A stretch of 42,600 bases of DNA from Chara braunii. Lineage: Eukaryota; Streptophyta; Charophyceae; Charales; Characeae. Positions 10,029 to 22,059 of this stretch are shown one piece after another. The stretch covers positions 679,036-721,635 of the forward strand of contig BFEA01000174.1 in NCBI GenBank assembly GCA_003427395.1. Direction: 5' to 3'. The notes under the pieces were generated by a model. It was not told where the DNA came from. It made no database searches and was given only the letters and a program-made list of their open reading frames with translations. The translations under genes and the position numbers were made by a program. Every line of letters begins with the position of its first letter. Position 1 is the stretch's first letter.

Positions 10029-11657
10029 AACAGTGCCTCGCCACCATGACGGTTCCAGCTTTGGGCATGCCAACGAGTCCGTTGACGAGTATCATCAGCG
10101 GGTTCTAGCTCAGCTGGCAGCAATCGAGGCTGAGATACAGTGCCAGGCGGCAGCCGAGGCTGCCCGCCCACAGGCTGAAGCGGCGGCAGCAGCTGAAAAG
10201 CAGTGGCTTCAGGCCAAAGCAGAAGCAGATGCCCAGGCCCTCCGCAAGGAGGCCCAAAAGCTTCTGCAGCGGCACGAAGCCACCAGCATCGACAAGCTCA
10301 AGTTCTGACATTTTGAACCATCCGCCAGCCATGGCAATGCAACACCGGAAGAGCAGCACAAGGAGTTTGTTTCCAAACTCGTGACACGGTTGGTTTACAC
10401 TTGTAACCACCAACATTCCAAATTAGAGAAACAACACCAGGAATTGGTGAGTCTCCTACGGGCAATGCAGAACCACAAGGATCTGCACGAGGATGCTACA
10501 TGGGCACTTCATTCCCGTGTACAGGACTTGGAGCAGGCCGGACCAAGACCAGATGCTGTCTAGTCCAGCAGTGCACCCTCTACCCGCCAATTGGAGGAAC
10601 GAGTTGACCATGTAGTCGCAATGCTCGGCGACATCAGCACTTTTGCCGCACCAGCCACCATCAGCGAGCAGCTCGACACCTTGCAGACGGAACTCAGGCA
10701 GCTCCACCAGCCGCCCGACAACGATCGCAGCACCAGTGCATCAAAGCACTACAAGATGCCGACGTTCCGGATCGAGAAGTTTGACGACTATACGCATCAG
10801 GACCCAGTCGTCTAGTGGGACGGTTTTACAACCGAGCTTGGGATTCACGAGGTCCCCGAACGCTTGTTCATCTCGGCTTTGTTCCTCAACGTCAAGGGCG
10901 GATGCGAGATCTGGCTCAGCCACATGGCAACCATCTACGACGTCCAGGTCAACCATCTATACAAGAAGATCTCTTGGGAAGATCTGACGAGAAAATGGAA
11001 GAAGCGGTTCATTGTTGACGACGCGCCGACGCTCGCCATCAACCGCCTCTTCACCATGACCCAAGGCAACACACTGACACGCGATTGGCTCACGGAATGG
11101 CAAAAGATTGTGGCAACGCCCGATCTCCAGTTGCCACTTTTACATCTGCGCCGAGAGTTCTACAATCGATCGTGTGCCGCCTTGAGTCTCACACTCGGTG
11201 TCGCGAGCAGTACACGACCTTTGCCGAAATCATCGACAAGGCGCGAGAGACCATCAAGACCAACCGGGCTGCTGCACACGAGAAGTCAGTGTGGCAGCCA
11301 GCCTATGTGGAGAAGGGAAAATTTGGTCCGCGTCCGCAGCATGTCGCTGCAGTCCAACATGACAACATTGTGGAAGACCCGACAGCCACCCAAGCATCAC
11401 GTGAGGGAGATCAGGTGGCCACCGTCAGGCCGCGAAGCAACAACAACTCCCGTAACAAAGGGAAGGCAAAAACAGCATCGTCGTCAGGAAACGAACAACC
11501 AGTACCATGAGTCAAGTTTCACTTGACCGAGGCCGAATACAAGTGGCGCAACCAGCATGGCTGCTGCTATTGGTGCAACAGCACCAAGCACAAGACCTCC
11601 CAATGCCCGGATCAAGGCGAGCAGGATGTTCGACCTCGCATTAACTCGGGAAACTGA
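10029..11657 (+). pseudogene. gag: Gypsy-1 gag (nucleocapsid polyprotein), decayed
   Basis: Gag would form the cytoplasmic particle that packages element RNA. An Ala/Glu/Lys-rich coiled-coil-like stretch (about 10060-10300, with RVLAQLAAIEAEI) is followed by the gag capsid-type domain at about 10755-11210 (motifs FRIEKFDDYT, ISWEDLTRKW, DDAPTLAINRLF, HLRREFYNRS). A CCHC zinc knuckle, C-x2-C-x4-H-x4-C, lies at 11565-11606. The frame is broken by stops at 10306, 10561, 10813, 11508 and 11655 and by a shift near 11205. The continuation past that shift starts REQYTTFAEIIDKARE. No start codon is certain, so the left edge is where family-like sequence becomes visible. Confidence 0.85.
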
Positions 11658-11710
11658 GTTGTGCGGGAGGTGAGACGACTCCACCTCTCACTCCGCCAGA
11701 TTCGGCCGCC

Positions 11711-14097
11711 TTGCTAGCGGCCTCCTACACATCTGGGGAGAATGCGGATGTCGCGAGTCCTCGGTTCACTTACGCTGAATACGCTGTCCACTTGGTCCCA
11801 CCGTTGGACCAGCCACTCCACATGCAACAATCCACCGCATGCACGGTTTCACCACCATCGGCAACCGATTTGGCAGCTTCGCCGCCAAATTTCGCCGGGG
11901 ATTCAACGTCATGGTCAAGACTTGAAGAGCTCGACCTGTTGACGTTAGCGGACTTCCAATGGATGCCCCTGCCCCCCACTGGTCGATTGTCGAAACCGCA
12001 TTGCAACGTGCTCATGGCACAATTGCGGGATTACTTGCACAGCTCTGTTGATGGACGCCGGAGTAGAGGTTGTTGACCTTCACGACTACGTTGCGAACAT
12101 TGACCGCAAGTTCAAGACACAACGGTACGACGACATCGACGCGCCATTATTGTACATACGCATTCAGATCGGAGAGGCGACCTGCGTCGCTTTGATCGAT
12201 TATGGTACGCGTTGGCCTTGGGCCACGCGTTCGGAGGAAGTCGCAGCCCACGCAAGTCACGTTGGCCGACGATCAAACGCACAAGTCAATCGACCAGTGC
12301 ATTGATTCCGTCCCCGTGTACTTCGCCCCGTATGCCATCGAGGTCGTGTCCTTCGACATTTTGGACACTCAGTTCGACATGATCTTGGGCATGTCATGGC
12401 TGCGAAGCGAGGATCACCAGGTGAACTTCTACCGCTGCACCGTTCACGTTCGTGATCGGAACGGAGTACTAGTCCCATGCACGGTGCCTCCTCCTCACCT
12501 TTCGATCAGCTGCCACGTAGTGTCCGCCGCAAGCATTCGAGCTTTCATCATCAGGGATGACATCGAGGAGATGAGGTGTGTTTTCTCCACGCCCTCCCTC
12601 CCCATGACATTTCATCAACGGACTCATCACCGAACCCATGCATCACCGAACTTCTCGACGCCTACGGTGACGTGTTCGAAGCCCCGCACGGAGTAGTACC
12701 GGATCGGCCCATCCGCCACGAGATCATCCTCGAGGCTGCGGCCGTACCTCCGCGTGGGTCCATCTACCGCATGAGCGAGGAAGAGTTAAGTGTGCTACGG
12801 GCACAACTCGACGACCTTCTCGAGAAAGGATAGATTCGGCCTAGCTCTTCGTCATACGGTGCTCCCGTTCTCTTCGTCCGGAAGAGGAACAAGGATTTGT
12901 GGTTCTGCATCGATTATCGCAAGCTCAACACGCAAACCGTCAAGAACGACGACCCTCTCTCACGCATCAACGACCATCTCGAACAGTTGGGTGGCGCTAA
13001 TTTCTTATCCAAGCTTGGCCTCAAATCGGGATATCACCAACTTGAGATTTGGCAGGAAGACCGCTACAAGACCACGTTCAAGACACGATATGGGCATTTC
13101 GAACGGTTGGTCATGCCATTTGGCCTTACGAATGCCCCAACCACTTTCCAAGCGGATATGACGACGGAGTTCCGACACATGCTGGACATATTCGTACTCA
13201 TCTACCTTGACGATATCTTGGTGCACAACCGGAGTTTGGAAGAGCATGTGGAGCACCTGCGCACCGTGTTGGAACGACTACGACAAGCCAAGTAAAAAGC
13301 TAACCGCGACAAATGCGAATTCGCGCAGCAAAAACTCGAGTACTTGGGCCATTATGTGATGTTGCAAGGCATCCGTCCGCTTGCGGACAAGATCGAGGCC
13401 ATCCGCATATGGCCCGAACCCACCAACACCACGAACGTTCACTCATTCATGGGGTTGGCGAGCTACTATCAACGCTTCGTCACCGGGTACTCGAGGATTG
13501 CCACACCTATAATGAGATGACAATCGCCAAAGGTGCCATTCGTATTCGATGACGACTCACGACGGTCATTCCAAGCACTCAAGATGGCCATGCTCATGGC
13601 ACCCGTCTTGAGCATCTATGACCCCACCCTGGCAACGAGAGTGACAATTGACGCTTCCGGCTATGGCATTGGGGCAGTCTTGGAACAACACGACGACGAC
13701 GATTGGCACCCCGTGGAATATTTCAGCCACAAAGTGCCTCCCATCAATTCACTTTATGATGCAAGGAAGAAGGAGCTGCTCGCGTTCGTGATGGCTCTCA
13801 AGCGATGGTGGAACTTCCTCCGCGGGCGTCGTAGGTTCACATGGGCCACTGACAACAACCCGTTGACCTACTACAAGACGTAGGAAACGGTGAGCAGCAC
13901 AATCAGATGATGGATGTAATTCATCGACCAATTTGACTTCAGACCGAAACATCTCGCTGGCCTCTCCAATCGCGCAGCAGATGCACTCTCGCAAAGATCC
14001 GATCTTTGCGCTATGACACATCATGCCTTCGCGTTCCACGAGGAACTTCAGCGGCATTTCATTCGGGGCTACCAGTCCGATCCAGATTTCGCCACGC
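11711..14097 (+). pseudogene. pol: Gypsy-1 pol, first part: protease, reverse transcriptase, RNase H
   Basis: A linker leads to an aspartic protease at about 12140-12430 (active-site-like ALIDYG where D-x-G-A is usual, then the flap motif FDMILGMSWL). The reverse transcriptase runs from about 12690 to 13530 with CIDYRKLN, LKSGYHQLEI, MPFGLTNAPTTFQ and the catalytic YLDD at 13203-13214. The tether motif SFMGLASYYQRF follows. RNase H occupies about 13560-13870 (ID-ASGYGIGAVL, KKELLAFVMAL, TDNNPL). Stops or frame changes occur near 12195, 12831, 13293, 13517 and 13881. The coding sequence stops abruptly at 14097, where element X is inserted, and continues at 23033. Confidence 0.92.
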
Positions 14098-15690
14098 TGT
14101 CGAGCGCATCGGTCCCGCACGGGACCCTCCCGACCGCGTCACATAGGATTTTGCAGGTCTTCGTCGCAGAGTGTTTTCAGCCGCTCCGACCGAGTGCGCC
14201 AACCGTACCTCTCGCACGCCCCTACGACAGGACAGGGTCACGCGAGGCACGTCTTACCTCCNCCTGCGGGAGCTGTCACCATCCCTTGGGTGGGTGTATC
14301 CCCGCCGAGCTACCGAACCACGTGCGAAGGCTTCTCGTATGCAATCGCAGAGGTGGCCCGACCGAGGGCGTTTCTCGTTCGCTGTAGCATAGGGGGTACA
14401 CGCGGTAAAAAACGCCCCTCAATCGGACCCGAACACGAATCGACGTATTTGGGGGGCTGAGGTCCCAAACGCGATTTGTCGTCGGTCGACTAGGATGCGA
14501 TACCCTCACCACGCGTTACACCACACAAAAGACACACACACACACACAAACAAAAACAAAAACTCTCCTAGTCCCTTCAGTATCCAACCCATAACCTTTT
14601 AATACGGAAATCAGTTAAGCGTCGAGTGCGAGACTCGTCATAAGTTCGTGCGGCGCTTAGGCTTCCTCATATCAACTGACCATGCAAACGTTTGCAAACA
14701 AACGCAGAGATGGAGTACCATATGGTACCCAAAATCATGCGACCCTTGATAATGTCGGGGTCACGTTTCGACACTCACGTGTTGGCTGATATGCGCCGTG
14801 AGGGGTAAATTTCCCGGCGCCAGACAACCGCCAAGGCGGTTGATTACCATACCCTCTTCTGCACCCTACGGAGAGGGGTTGAGTAGACAGCCTCAGGGTT
14901 GTCGTGGCGGCTAGAGATCAAGGGGTTTGACTTTGACGGCTGCCACGGACTCCAACGTCCAACTACGAAAGCCCAAAGAGGAACCGATTGCTGAGGGGAA
15001 AAAGAGGCTAGCCCCTTTTCTCTCTCTTCCTAGCCCGTATTCCAGTTTGTATCGCTTGGTAGGCCTTGTCAAGTGGAAATGGGCATGGTAAGTACGAAGG
15101 GTGCGCGCAGACAAATGCCCAATTCGGACCCATGCGCGAACCGACGTTCGAAACGTTGGAATCTCGTATGTGGTTTCTCATAGTCCGACTAGGACTAGTA
15201 TTCCGCCCGCACGACGCTTCGCATTACTGAAATCGGGTCTACTTACTGCAACGTGCTTTGTCCTTTCTGCTTGACCCATAACTTTCCAATGTGGAAACTG
15301 GTAGGCGCCGCGTGCGAGGCTTAGTATAAAGTCACGTAGTCACTGGGCCTACACATATCGACTGGCAACGCGATCTTACGCAAGCAGTCGCGATGATGGC
15401 ATACTATGTAGTGCCCATAATGGAGCGGCCCCTCGTGGATCCGAGTACCGCTCATGACGCTCAAGTGTCAATCTCAAGATATCATAAGGGTCAAATCCTT
15501 CACGATATTGCACGACTGAAGGAACAGCTGCGCGGACCCTGCGACGCTTCCTGCTTTTAGTCGGAGTGTCCGGTGGGCAGGTCAAATTCGGCTCTATGCG
15601 AGAGGTGATCCCTTCCGCGCTGAGTCTAGGACCTGGGATGTCCTGGATAAGGACCTCAAATCCAGGCCCAGGACCAACGTCCGACTAAGA
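14098..15690 (-). repeat. X terminal palindromic modules (tandem, diverged)
   Basis: The stretch from about 14400 to 14860 and that from about 15118 to 15480 are diverged copies of one module (shared CGACTAGGA, CCCATAAC, TCACGTTTCGACACTC/TGACGCTCAAGTGTC), with a third partial copy to 15690. Palindromes include GGTCCCGCACGGGACC (14112-14127), GTACCATATGGTAC and CAACCGCCAAGGCGGTTG (14825-14842). The outer X copy has the same module, split between 28300-28568 and 35911-36545. One N lies at 14262. Confidence 0.75.
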
Positions 15691-16420
15691 ATTTTTTTAA
15701 GAAGTATACACAAATAAGAGAGGGTTTCCTTTCTTTTTCAAACTCGACATCATTCGGACCTTCAAGTAAGAGCTCCTCAGATCATGCGAATACCGTACGT
15801 ATATATACATAGTGGGAACTAAGTGCGTGATGATCACTTCTCACAATCCATGTATAGTTCCCATTGATTACTTATGCTATGTTAAGCAAAAGGCAGTTCA
15901 GGTAGTCGAGCAGAAATTTGTGTGGTATTTAGATGATCACTCTCACATCAGTTGTGTGGCTTGTCCATCTGCATTCATACAATACTCAGACTATCACCAA
16001 GCTTAGTTCAGGAAGTTCATAAGCATACCTGCAATCACACAAGATTCGAACAACAACATCACACATCCTAAGGGAGTCAACTTTACTGCTCTCTGCATAC
16101 TCACACCCTGCCTCATGCATACAAGCCCAAACCAAATTCCATCATCCCTCAAATAAAAGTACTCAGTCTTTAGAAATGGCCATTTAAAAAGAAGCCTGGG
16201 TGAAAACCCCAAGAAAACATAAAAGCCCACAGGGGTTGAGGCCTTAGGTTGAGATGTAGGAGCAAGGTAAGTTGTGTCGTAAACCGACGAATCGGCAACC
16301 GACCTATTATCAGTGATAACAAAATTTGATACTCTGTAGGATCAGGCTGAACAAGTCGAGGCTTCGATCGAATTCCCAGCCCTGCAGCACAGTACAGGTC
16401 AAAAAAAGCCACTACTATGT
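15691..16420 (-). repeat. X conserved block, inverted relative to 27690-28150
   Basis: Reverse-complemented, about 16000-16420 matches 27690-28150: GTTATCACTGATAA palindrome, CCCTGTGGG/CCCCTGTGG, GGTTTTCACCC, AATGGCCATTTAA and a CTGCAATCACA-type end. The part from 15691 to 16000 shows nothing further. There is no coding frame common to both copies. Confidence 0.7.
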
Positions 16421-16439
16421 TTGAGCGAAATGGAGAACG

Positions 16440-16740
16440 TGGTCCATGTCGTAGCCTAGCTCCTCTATTAATCTCTCCTTTATCTTATTTTAATGGGTTC
16501 CAGAAATCATCAACAATTTTTAGCAGCATCTCCCTTTGACAGGGTGGATTGCCAGCTTCTGCCTAGCAGAAAAATATTCTAACTCCCCAGATTCTACAAA
16601 AGTTTTGGCAGCGCTTCTCGTAGGGACAAGAGATTGCCAAGAAAGTGTAAAGTCAAAGCACAACTTATACTTTGAACTAACTTCTGACACTTATTTGATA
16701 GTTGGAACTAAGGATAGTCTTCACGATCCCTCTCAGGTGA
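16440..16740 (-). repeat. X degenerate array (short version)
   Basis: On the minus strand this holds copies of the unit GGGAAG(C/A)GCTGCC-AAATTTT-GGAGTTAG that is repeated more fully at 27000-27550. At least one clear unit is at about 16572-16625 and one weaker copy flanks it. Confidence 0.65.
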
Positions 16741-17019
16741 TGGCATCGTGAGCTAACACCAGTCCTAACATCAAGTAGCATCAGTCCTATCAAATCCCAA
16801 GCTTCCCATCATCCATCTCGTCTACCTATAGCTCCAGCACTCGACGAGCATCTAAAGCGACTAAGCTAAAAAGATTACGCTAGAGAAGAACCTCAAAAAC
16901 ATACATAGGTGAGCACAACAAACATCTCTCACCAACCCTCAGGTTCCTTTCCAGGTCACTTAGTTCGTTCAAAAAGCCTCGTTATTCCCATTTTACCCCA
17001 CCTTACTTAAGACATAGGA
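16741..17019. other. Single-copy X sequence between the two arrays
   Basis: The segment 16823-16868 reverse-complemented matches 26837-26880 of the outer X, which shows where outer X resumes after its insertions. No gene is seen. Confidence 0.5.
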
Positions 17020-18200
17020 TCAACCAACCCAACTTATGGATGTGACTGACCTGCCAATTTATATGGCTAGGCCACACCAACTCATGGTGCCCTTATCCTG
17101 GTAAAACAAGTATACGTAAGGCATATGACCAAATCACACCAACTTATGATGTGACCAGTCTCTGCCTAAACGATTGACATAAGGCGTATGACCGGCCCCC
17201 ACCAACTTATGATGAGGCTGATCAGCCTAAACGTTCAGCATACACAAATAGCTGAGCCACCTCAACTTATGAGGGGTCAGCCTCTGCCTGAACAAACGAC
17301 GAAAAGCATATAACCAGAACACAACAACTTATGTTGTGCCCAACCAGCCCATATATTGACATATAGCATAAAACTAGGCTACTCAAATTATGAGTAGTCT
17401 AGTCCCGCCTAAACAACAACAAGGGCGTGTGACCGAACAACCCGCAACTTATGCGTTCGCTCGGCCTCCGCAACATAACTACATTTGTCTTCAGTCCAGC
17501 GGTCAGGTCACCTCTACTCATGAGGATCCCCACCAAATGTTGATTATGTTTAAAAAAGGAAATAACCAAATTTTATATACCTTTCTACTTTTGTGTATTA
17601 AGGACATAGGACCAACTACCCGACTCATGGATGAGTCAGCCTGCCCAAAGTTACCACACAATTTTGTATTGTTCATCTTCCTTCCCTCTGCTTTGTCTGC
17701 TACCGGCTTATATGGCTGGATCTCCCAACTTATGGTGCCCAACCTGCCATAAATATACATAATAAATAAAGTATCAAATTGTATACTCTGATTCTCCTTA
17801 TGTTGGCGGCTCATGAGTTGACCACACCAACTTATGGTGCGAATAGTCTTGCTTGAACAATAATCATAAGGCATATGACTGATCCACACCAACTTATGAT
17901 GTGGTCAGTTTCTGCCTAAACAAATTGACTTAAGGCGTATGTCCGGGCCACACCAACTTATGGTGGGGCTGGCCGAACTGAACCACCTCAACTCATGAGG
18001 AGTCCATCCTCTGCCTGAACAAACGACGAGAGGCATATGACCAGAACACAACAACTTACGTTGTGCCCCGACCACCCCACACAGTTACATATTGCGTAGA
18101 GCCAGGCTACTCAACTTATGAGTAGTCTAGCCCAGCCTAGACGATTAACGAGTGTGTGTGACTGAACAACCCGCAACTTATGCGTTCGCCCAACCTTCAC
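17020..18200 (-). repeat. Second hairpin array of X, about 18 units with core CAACTTATG
   Basis: Units about 60 bp apart carry AACTTAT between complementary arms that differ between units: CACAAC/GTTGTG (17320-17338), ACTAGGCTACTC/GAGTAGTCTAGT (17373-17403, 11 of 12 pairing), CCTC/GAGG with outer GCTGA/TCAGC (17251-17281) and GCCAGGCTACTC/GAGTAGTCTAGC (18101-18131). The order of arm types in 17070-17470 recurs at about 17706-18200, offset by about 727-750 bp, so a block of units was duplicated. Reverse-complemented, the core contains TAAGTTG, shared with the array at 7278-8055. Confidence 0.88.
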
Positions 18201-18399
18201 GACGCAACAACAAATAAGTCACAGTTCTGTCTTGTCTGAATTCACACAGATATTTTTGATTTATACATACTTGCCAGTTTTACTTTCCAAAACAATGTCC
18301 TGAACTCAAATAAGCAAGAAAAACAGTTATCTTTCTCAGTCATACTTACGGTCAGACAATAGCAAAACGATAATATGTGTTAATGATGGGATCACACGT

Positions 18400-18860
18400 G
18401 TAAATCGATCATATTACCTGAGTGTTCCCTGCCTCTAGAACCCCGCCTAGGTTCCGGCAGAGCTCCCGCAATCGGTGGGTGGACCTCCCACAAGGTCTTG
18501 ATGCGGACCTACGGGTTGCAATCCCGCTTGCCGCCTTCCTCTCAACACCAATAGACTAGACTTAGACTGAGAAGGGCAAAAGATAGATATGTCAGACCCT
18601 CGAGATCCAAGAGAGGGACAAACTCAACTCGCACGAGAGGGCCTTGTTGTCTTCAATCTCCAGAGGGCCCCGCAATGGCGGCCAATAATGCAGTGGCGAT
18701 AGTCAGCTTCGGCCAGAATGCAGAATAAAAAACCTCCTGACTATCCACCAAGTCGCAGCAGTGTACCCCCTTGTTGAGTCTGATCACTCCCCTAGATGAC
18801 GTCCCGTTGCCCCAGACCACACTGCCAAGACGCAGCCTAGGAAGACCGCGTTCCAATACT
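18400..18860 (-). repeat. X left block, second copy
   Basis: Reverse complement of the block at 6570-7060, with GGGAGCTCTGCCGGAACCTAG and CATTGCGGGGCCCTC as the clearest anchors. Homology fades beyond about 18860. Confidence 0.75.
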
Positions 18861-20094
18861 GCACGCCCTCTGTGCTCTATTTGAGATGCCGCAAACCGCA
18901 GCGAGACTCAACAAGTATCAATGAGCCTGACAGTTGCATGTCGTAGCACTGTGTCGGAGTAGTACATGACGCAAAACGCAGCAAGAGACAGTGCTGCGCC
19001 CATCATGGGCGCGACAAGGCGCACAGTGTACCTCAGTGACATAAACAGAATACGGGATGCTCAACACAGCAGCGTCGCATGGCAATGTGAGGTAATGCAC
19101 AGTGGCCTCAGCGCCGTACCGCAACAAGACCCGGTGAAAACACATCAAGGCGCCACAGACTCGATCTCATTACGGGAAATAACTTTAACGTCGCCTCCTT
19201 GATCTTTGGAGAGAGTAATGTCGGATCCCATTGTATTCGAGGTGGTGCGACAGACGGTACATGCTTCGTACCCCACCGTTTATTTCCTCGTTTACTCTCT
19301 CTCTCTCTTTCTCTGCCTAGTTGTAATGCAGGCAAAGGTAATGGGAGTTTAGAATATTGCCCCCATTGTAACCACGCACAATAACCAGGCACCGTACCAC
19401 CATAGGGCAATCAAACGCAACACGCTACAGCCCCGTACTACAAAGAGTCCATGATGCACAACACACACAAAAAAAAAAACAGTAGCTCATCGTTTGTGCA
19501 CAGCAAAACACAACGAGGCTCAATGTTTTCTTAGCAGGCCTAGTACGACATAGCAGATGCTCCAATGTGCATTCTTGATATGAAGAAGTGTGTACAACAT
19601 GGTGTACAACCGAAAAAGCACAGCAATTGAGTATGCTCGAACGCACGGTTGGATTCCCTTCAGTAACTATGCAGCCATAGTAACCTATCGTTCCACAGAC
19701 CCGTAAAGATTTGAGTCTATCATGATCTAGACTACAGCGGCTCAAAACTGAGTTGTTGCATACTCTCACTGTTCGCCTTTACAGCCTACCCCTTTCACTA
19801 TGTACCTGCACCCCTTCGTAAGTAGAGAAAAACGAGATGCTTGAAGAATAATCACAATGGCATGAACCCAATGTATACATGAAGAAACCAGGATCCAGAA
19901 CAGTGGTATCCATGCCCAACGCAAGAGACTCAGGCCTGGGTGCGTTTTGATCACATAGCCCAGCGCCACAGACTCATGTCTGGGCGTGTGTGATGATCCT
20001 AGTCTGGTGGATACAAGTCATCACAGATCTGCACAGTGCTTCCAATAATCAGGAATCAATATCCAACACAAAGTCTTATTACCAATTGGACGAA
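18861..20094. other. X copy-specific sequence, no gene recognised
   Basis: Frames are short and without motifs. A CT microsatellite-like run is at about 19295-19315 and a 10-A run is at about 19470. The segment near 19935-19995 resembles the hairpin repeat at 21609-21740 (GCCTGGG...CACA-AGCCCAG). Confidence 0.45.
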
Positions 20095-20970
20095 GAGGGA
20101 GGAGAGAGATCAGACAGATCAGAAGGTGGAGAAGAATCAATAAGCATCAAGAGAAATTTCCGACAATCCCTCCCTTTCTTCGGGCTTTTCCCCTCCTCAA
20201 TCAAGAACCAATAATGAGGCTGTCCAATCCTGATCTCAGTGAAGTGCCAAGTGGCACAATTATCTACTGGAAGCCTTTGAGACCATCAACAGCGGACTGT
20301 AATGACGTCAATACCAGGTACGTATCCCGATCCCGACGCATCCACAGATTCCGACTTACCTCACTGTCGCAACCTGACACCTCATGCAGACGGCGTGGCG
20401 TTGCCACATCAACAGTCAGAGACTGGTGGCATACGCCACATCAGCAATGTAGACAGGTGGCGTACTCCATATCAGCAGCGACTTGTAGCGTCGTCAACAC
20501 CAGGTACGCATCTCGTTCCCGACGCATCCACAGATCCCGACTTACCTCCCTGTCGCAACCTGACACCTCATGTAGACGGCGTGGCGAGCGTGCAATGAAC
20601 CCAGACCGTGAAGACAATGTCAACAGCGTACGAGTACCAGTAATCAAGAATGTGTCCAGATAGAATGAGACAAGATAATCATACACAGACGAAAATAGGG
20701 AGGAGGGAGGTTAGACAAAGGAGAGGAAGTAGATGTAATGCCCACTTCTTCTTTGGGCTCCCTCCTCCGTCAAGACTTCAAAAATCAACAGTCTGAACGA
20801 GTATCTGTAGTAACCTCAATGTGCCACATGGCACGTCTAATTAGTGCCTCATCAGCTCTGGAGCAATGTCGTCATGAAGACAATCAGGTACGTAATCACG
20901 ATCTCTCCACAGTTCCGTTCTTCCTCTTCCTTCGTAACCAGGCACCTCATATAGACAGCGTGGACAATGC
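20095..20970 (+). repeat. Diverged tandem duplication with an internal 100-bp repeat
   Basis: A segment of about 100 bp occurs at 20303-20401 and 20488-20587 (shared CCCGACGCATCCACAGAT and GTCGCAACCTGACACCTCAT). A weaker third copy is at about 20866-20965. The flanking purine-rich start (about 20095 and 20690) and CAAGTGGCAC/CACATGGCAC also recur, which suggests a larger unit of roughly 0.6 kb. No protein is recognised. Confidence 0.75.
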
Positions 20971-21050
20971 CACGTCAGCCACCAAGACAGGTGGCACATG
21001 CCACATCACCAATGAAGACCAATATCAGCTGCACATAGACCACAATCAGC

Positions 21051-21215
21051 GCCACGTAGTCCACAGGCAGCTCCACATATACCAGAGGCAGCGCCACATC
21101 AGTATGCCACGTAGACCATAGGCAGCGCCACATACACCAGAGGCAGCGCCACGTCAGCATGCCACGTAGACCACAGGCAGCGCCTCATACACCAGAGGCA
21201 GCGCCACGTCAGCAT
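21051..21215 (+). repeat. Three 55-bp tandem units
   Basis: Units start at 21051, 21106 and 21161 with GCCACGTAG, period exactly 55 bp, each with CACAGGCAG or CATAGGCAG and CCAGAGGCAGCGCCAC. A degenerate unit precedes them at about 20999-21050. The GCCACGTCAGCA motif also occurs in the gypsy-1 leader. Confidence 0.9.
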
Positions 21216-21608
21216 GCCTGGTGCACAATGCCAGCGTCGCTTCTCCCTCGTGTCGTCTTCCGCAGCTCTGATGTACAGCCAACGTCCAGCCAGCGTTGCG
21301 CTAGCATAATGCCAGCGTCAAGTCAAAATCAAGCCAGCGTTGAACCAGCATATCAAGACTGAATGTCGATTCCCTGTAGACCCCAGCTTATGTAGTGTTT
21401 TGCTTGGAGGTCTGGCTTCCAGTCCACGAGTCACAGTCGTCCAGATTGACCCGCCGTCGAAGGTCTGGCTCGCGTACAGTTGCAGTTTTCCACTTGGCTT
21501 GGATGCTGTCCAGGTACCTGTATACAAACAAGTGTGTGTGCTTGACCGGCGGCCTGGACTGGGTTCCTTCGACTTTACAGTTGACTTTGACTCTTGAATT
21601 TCCTGTGT

Positions 21609-21740
21609 GCAGCGCTTGGTCACACAGTCGAGCGCAGTACACAGGCCTGGGCGTGTCTTGGTCACACAGCCCAGAGTCGCATACTCAGGCCTGGGCGTGT
21701 CTTGGTCACACAGCCCAGCGCAGACTCATTTCATGTCTGA
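21609..21740 (+). repeat. Hairpin-forming short tandem repeat
   Basis: CAGGCCTGGGCGTGTCTTGG followed by TCACACAGCCCAG occurs twice in tandem (about 21644 and 21689), with a partial copy before. CTGGGCGTGT and ACACAGCCCAG are near-complementary, so each unit can fold. Confidence 0.75.
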
Positions 21741-22059
21741 GTTTATCTGAGACAGAGTCCTGAGCCCCGGTTATCTTTGAACAGGGTTACTGTACATCAC
21801 ACGTGACCATGCTAACTTTTCTTTATTCGTTCCAATTTTTACGAATGTCCCGAAGGACAGCGGCCATGTGACGGCCCTGAGCTATCATCATTAAGTTGAC
21901 CGACCCCAGGCAACTCAGAAATAGTTGGTTTTACTCATCAAGTTCCAATATCTGGATCCGAACACAGACCTGTATTTCAACACTTCATGGGAGTACCCAC
22001 TGAGCTAGGTCCTTGGGTATATTCCTGGCTGGTCCGGCGACTTGTACCGGGTCGTGTCC
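21741..22059. other. No gene recognised
   Basis: Single-copy sequence within this window, between the hairpin repeat and repeat S. No motif is seen. Confidence 0.45.

Noticed and set aside
17020-18200. CRISPR-like array (short conserved unit with variable sequence between)
   Set aside because: The conserved part is only 7-9 bases, the variable parts are complementary to each other rather than unique spacers, spacing is irregular, no cas genes exist and the context is a eukaryotic transposon.
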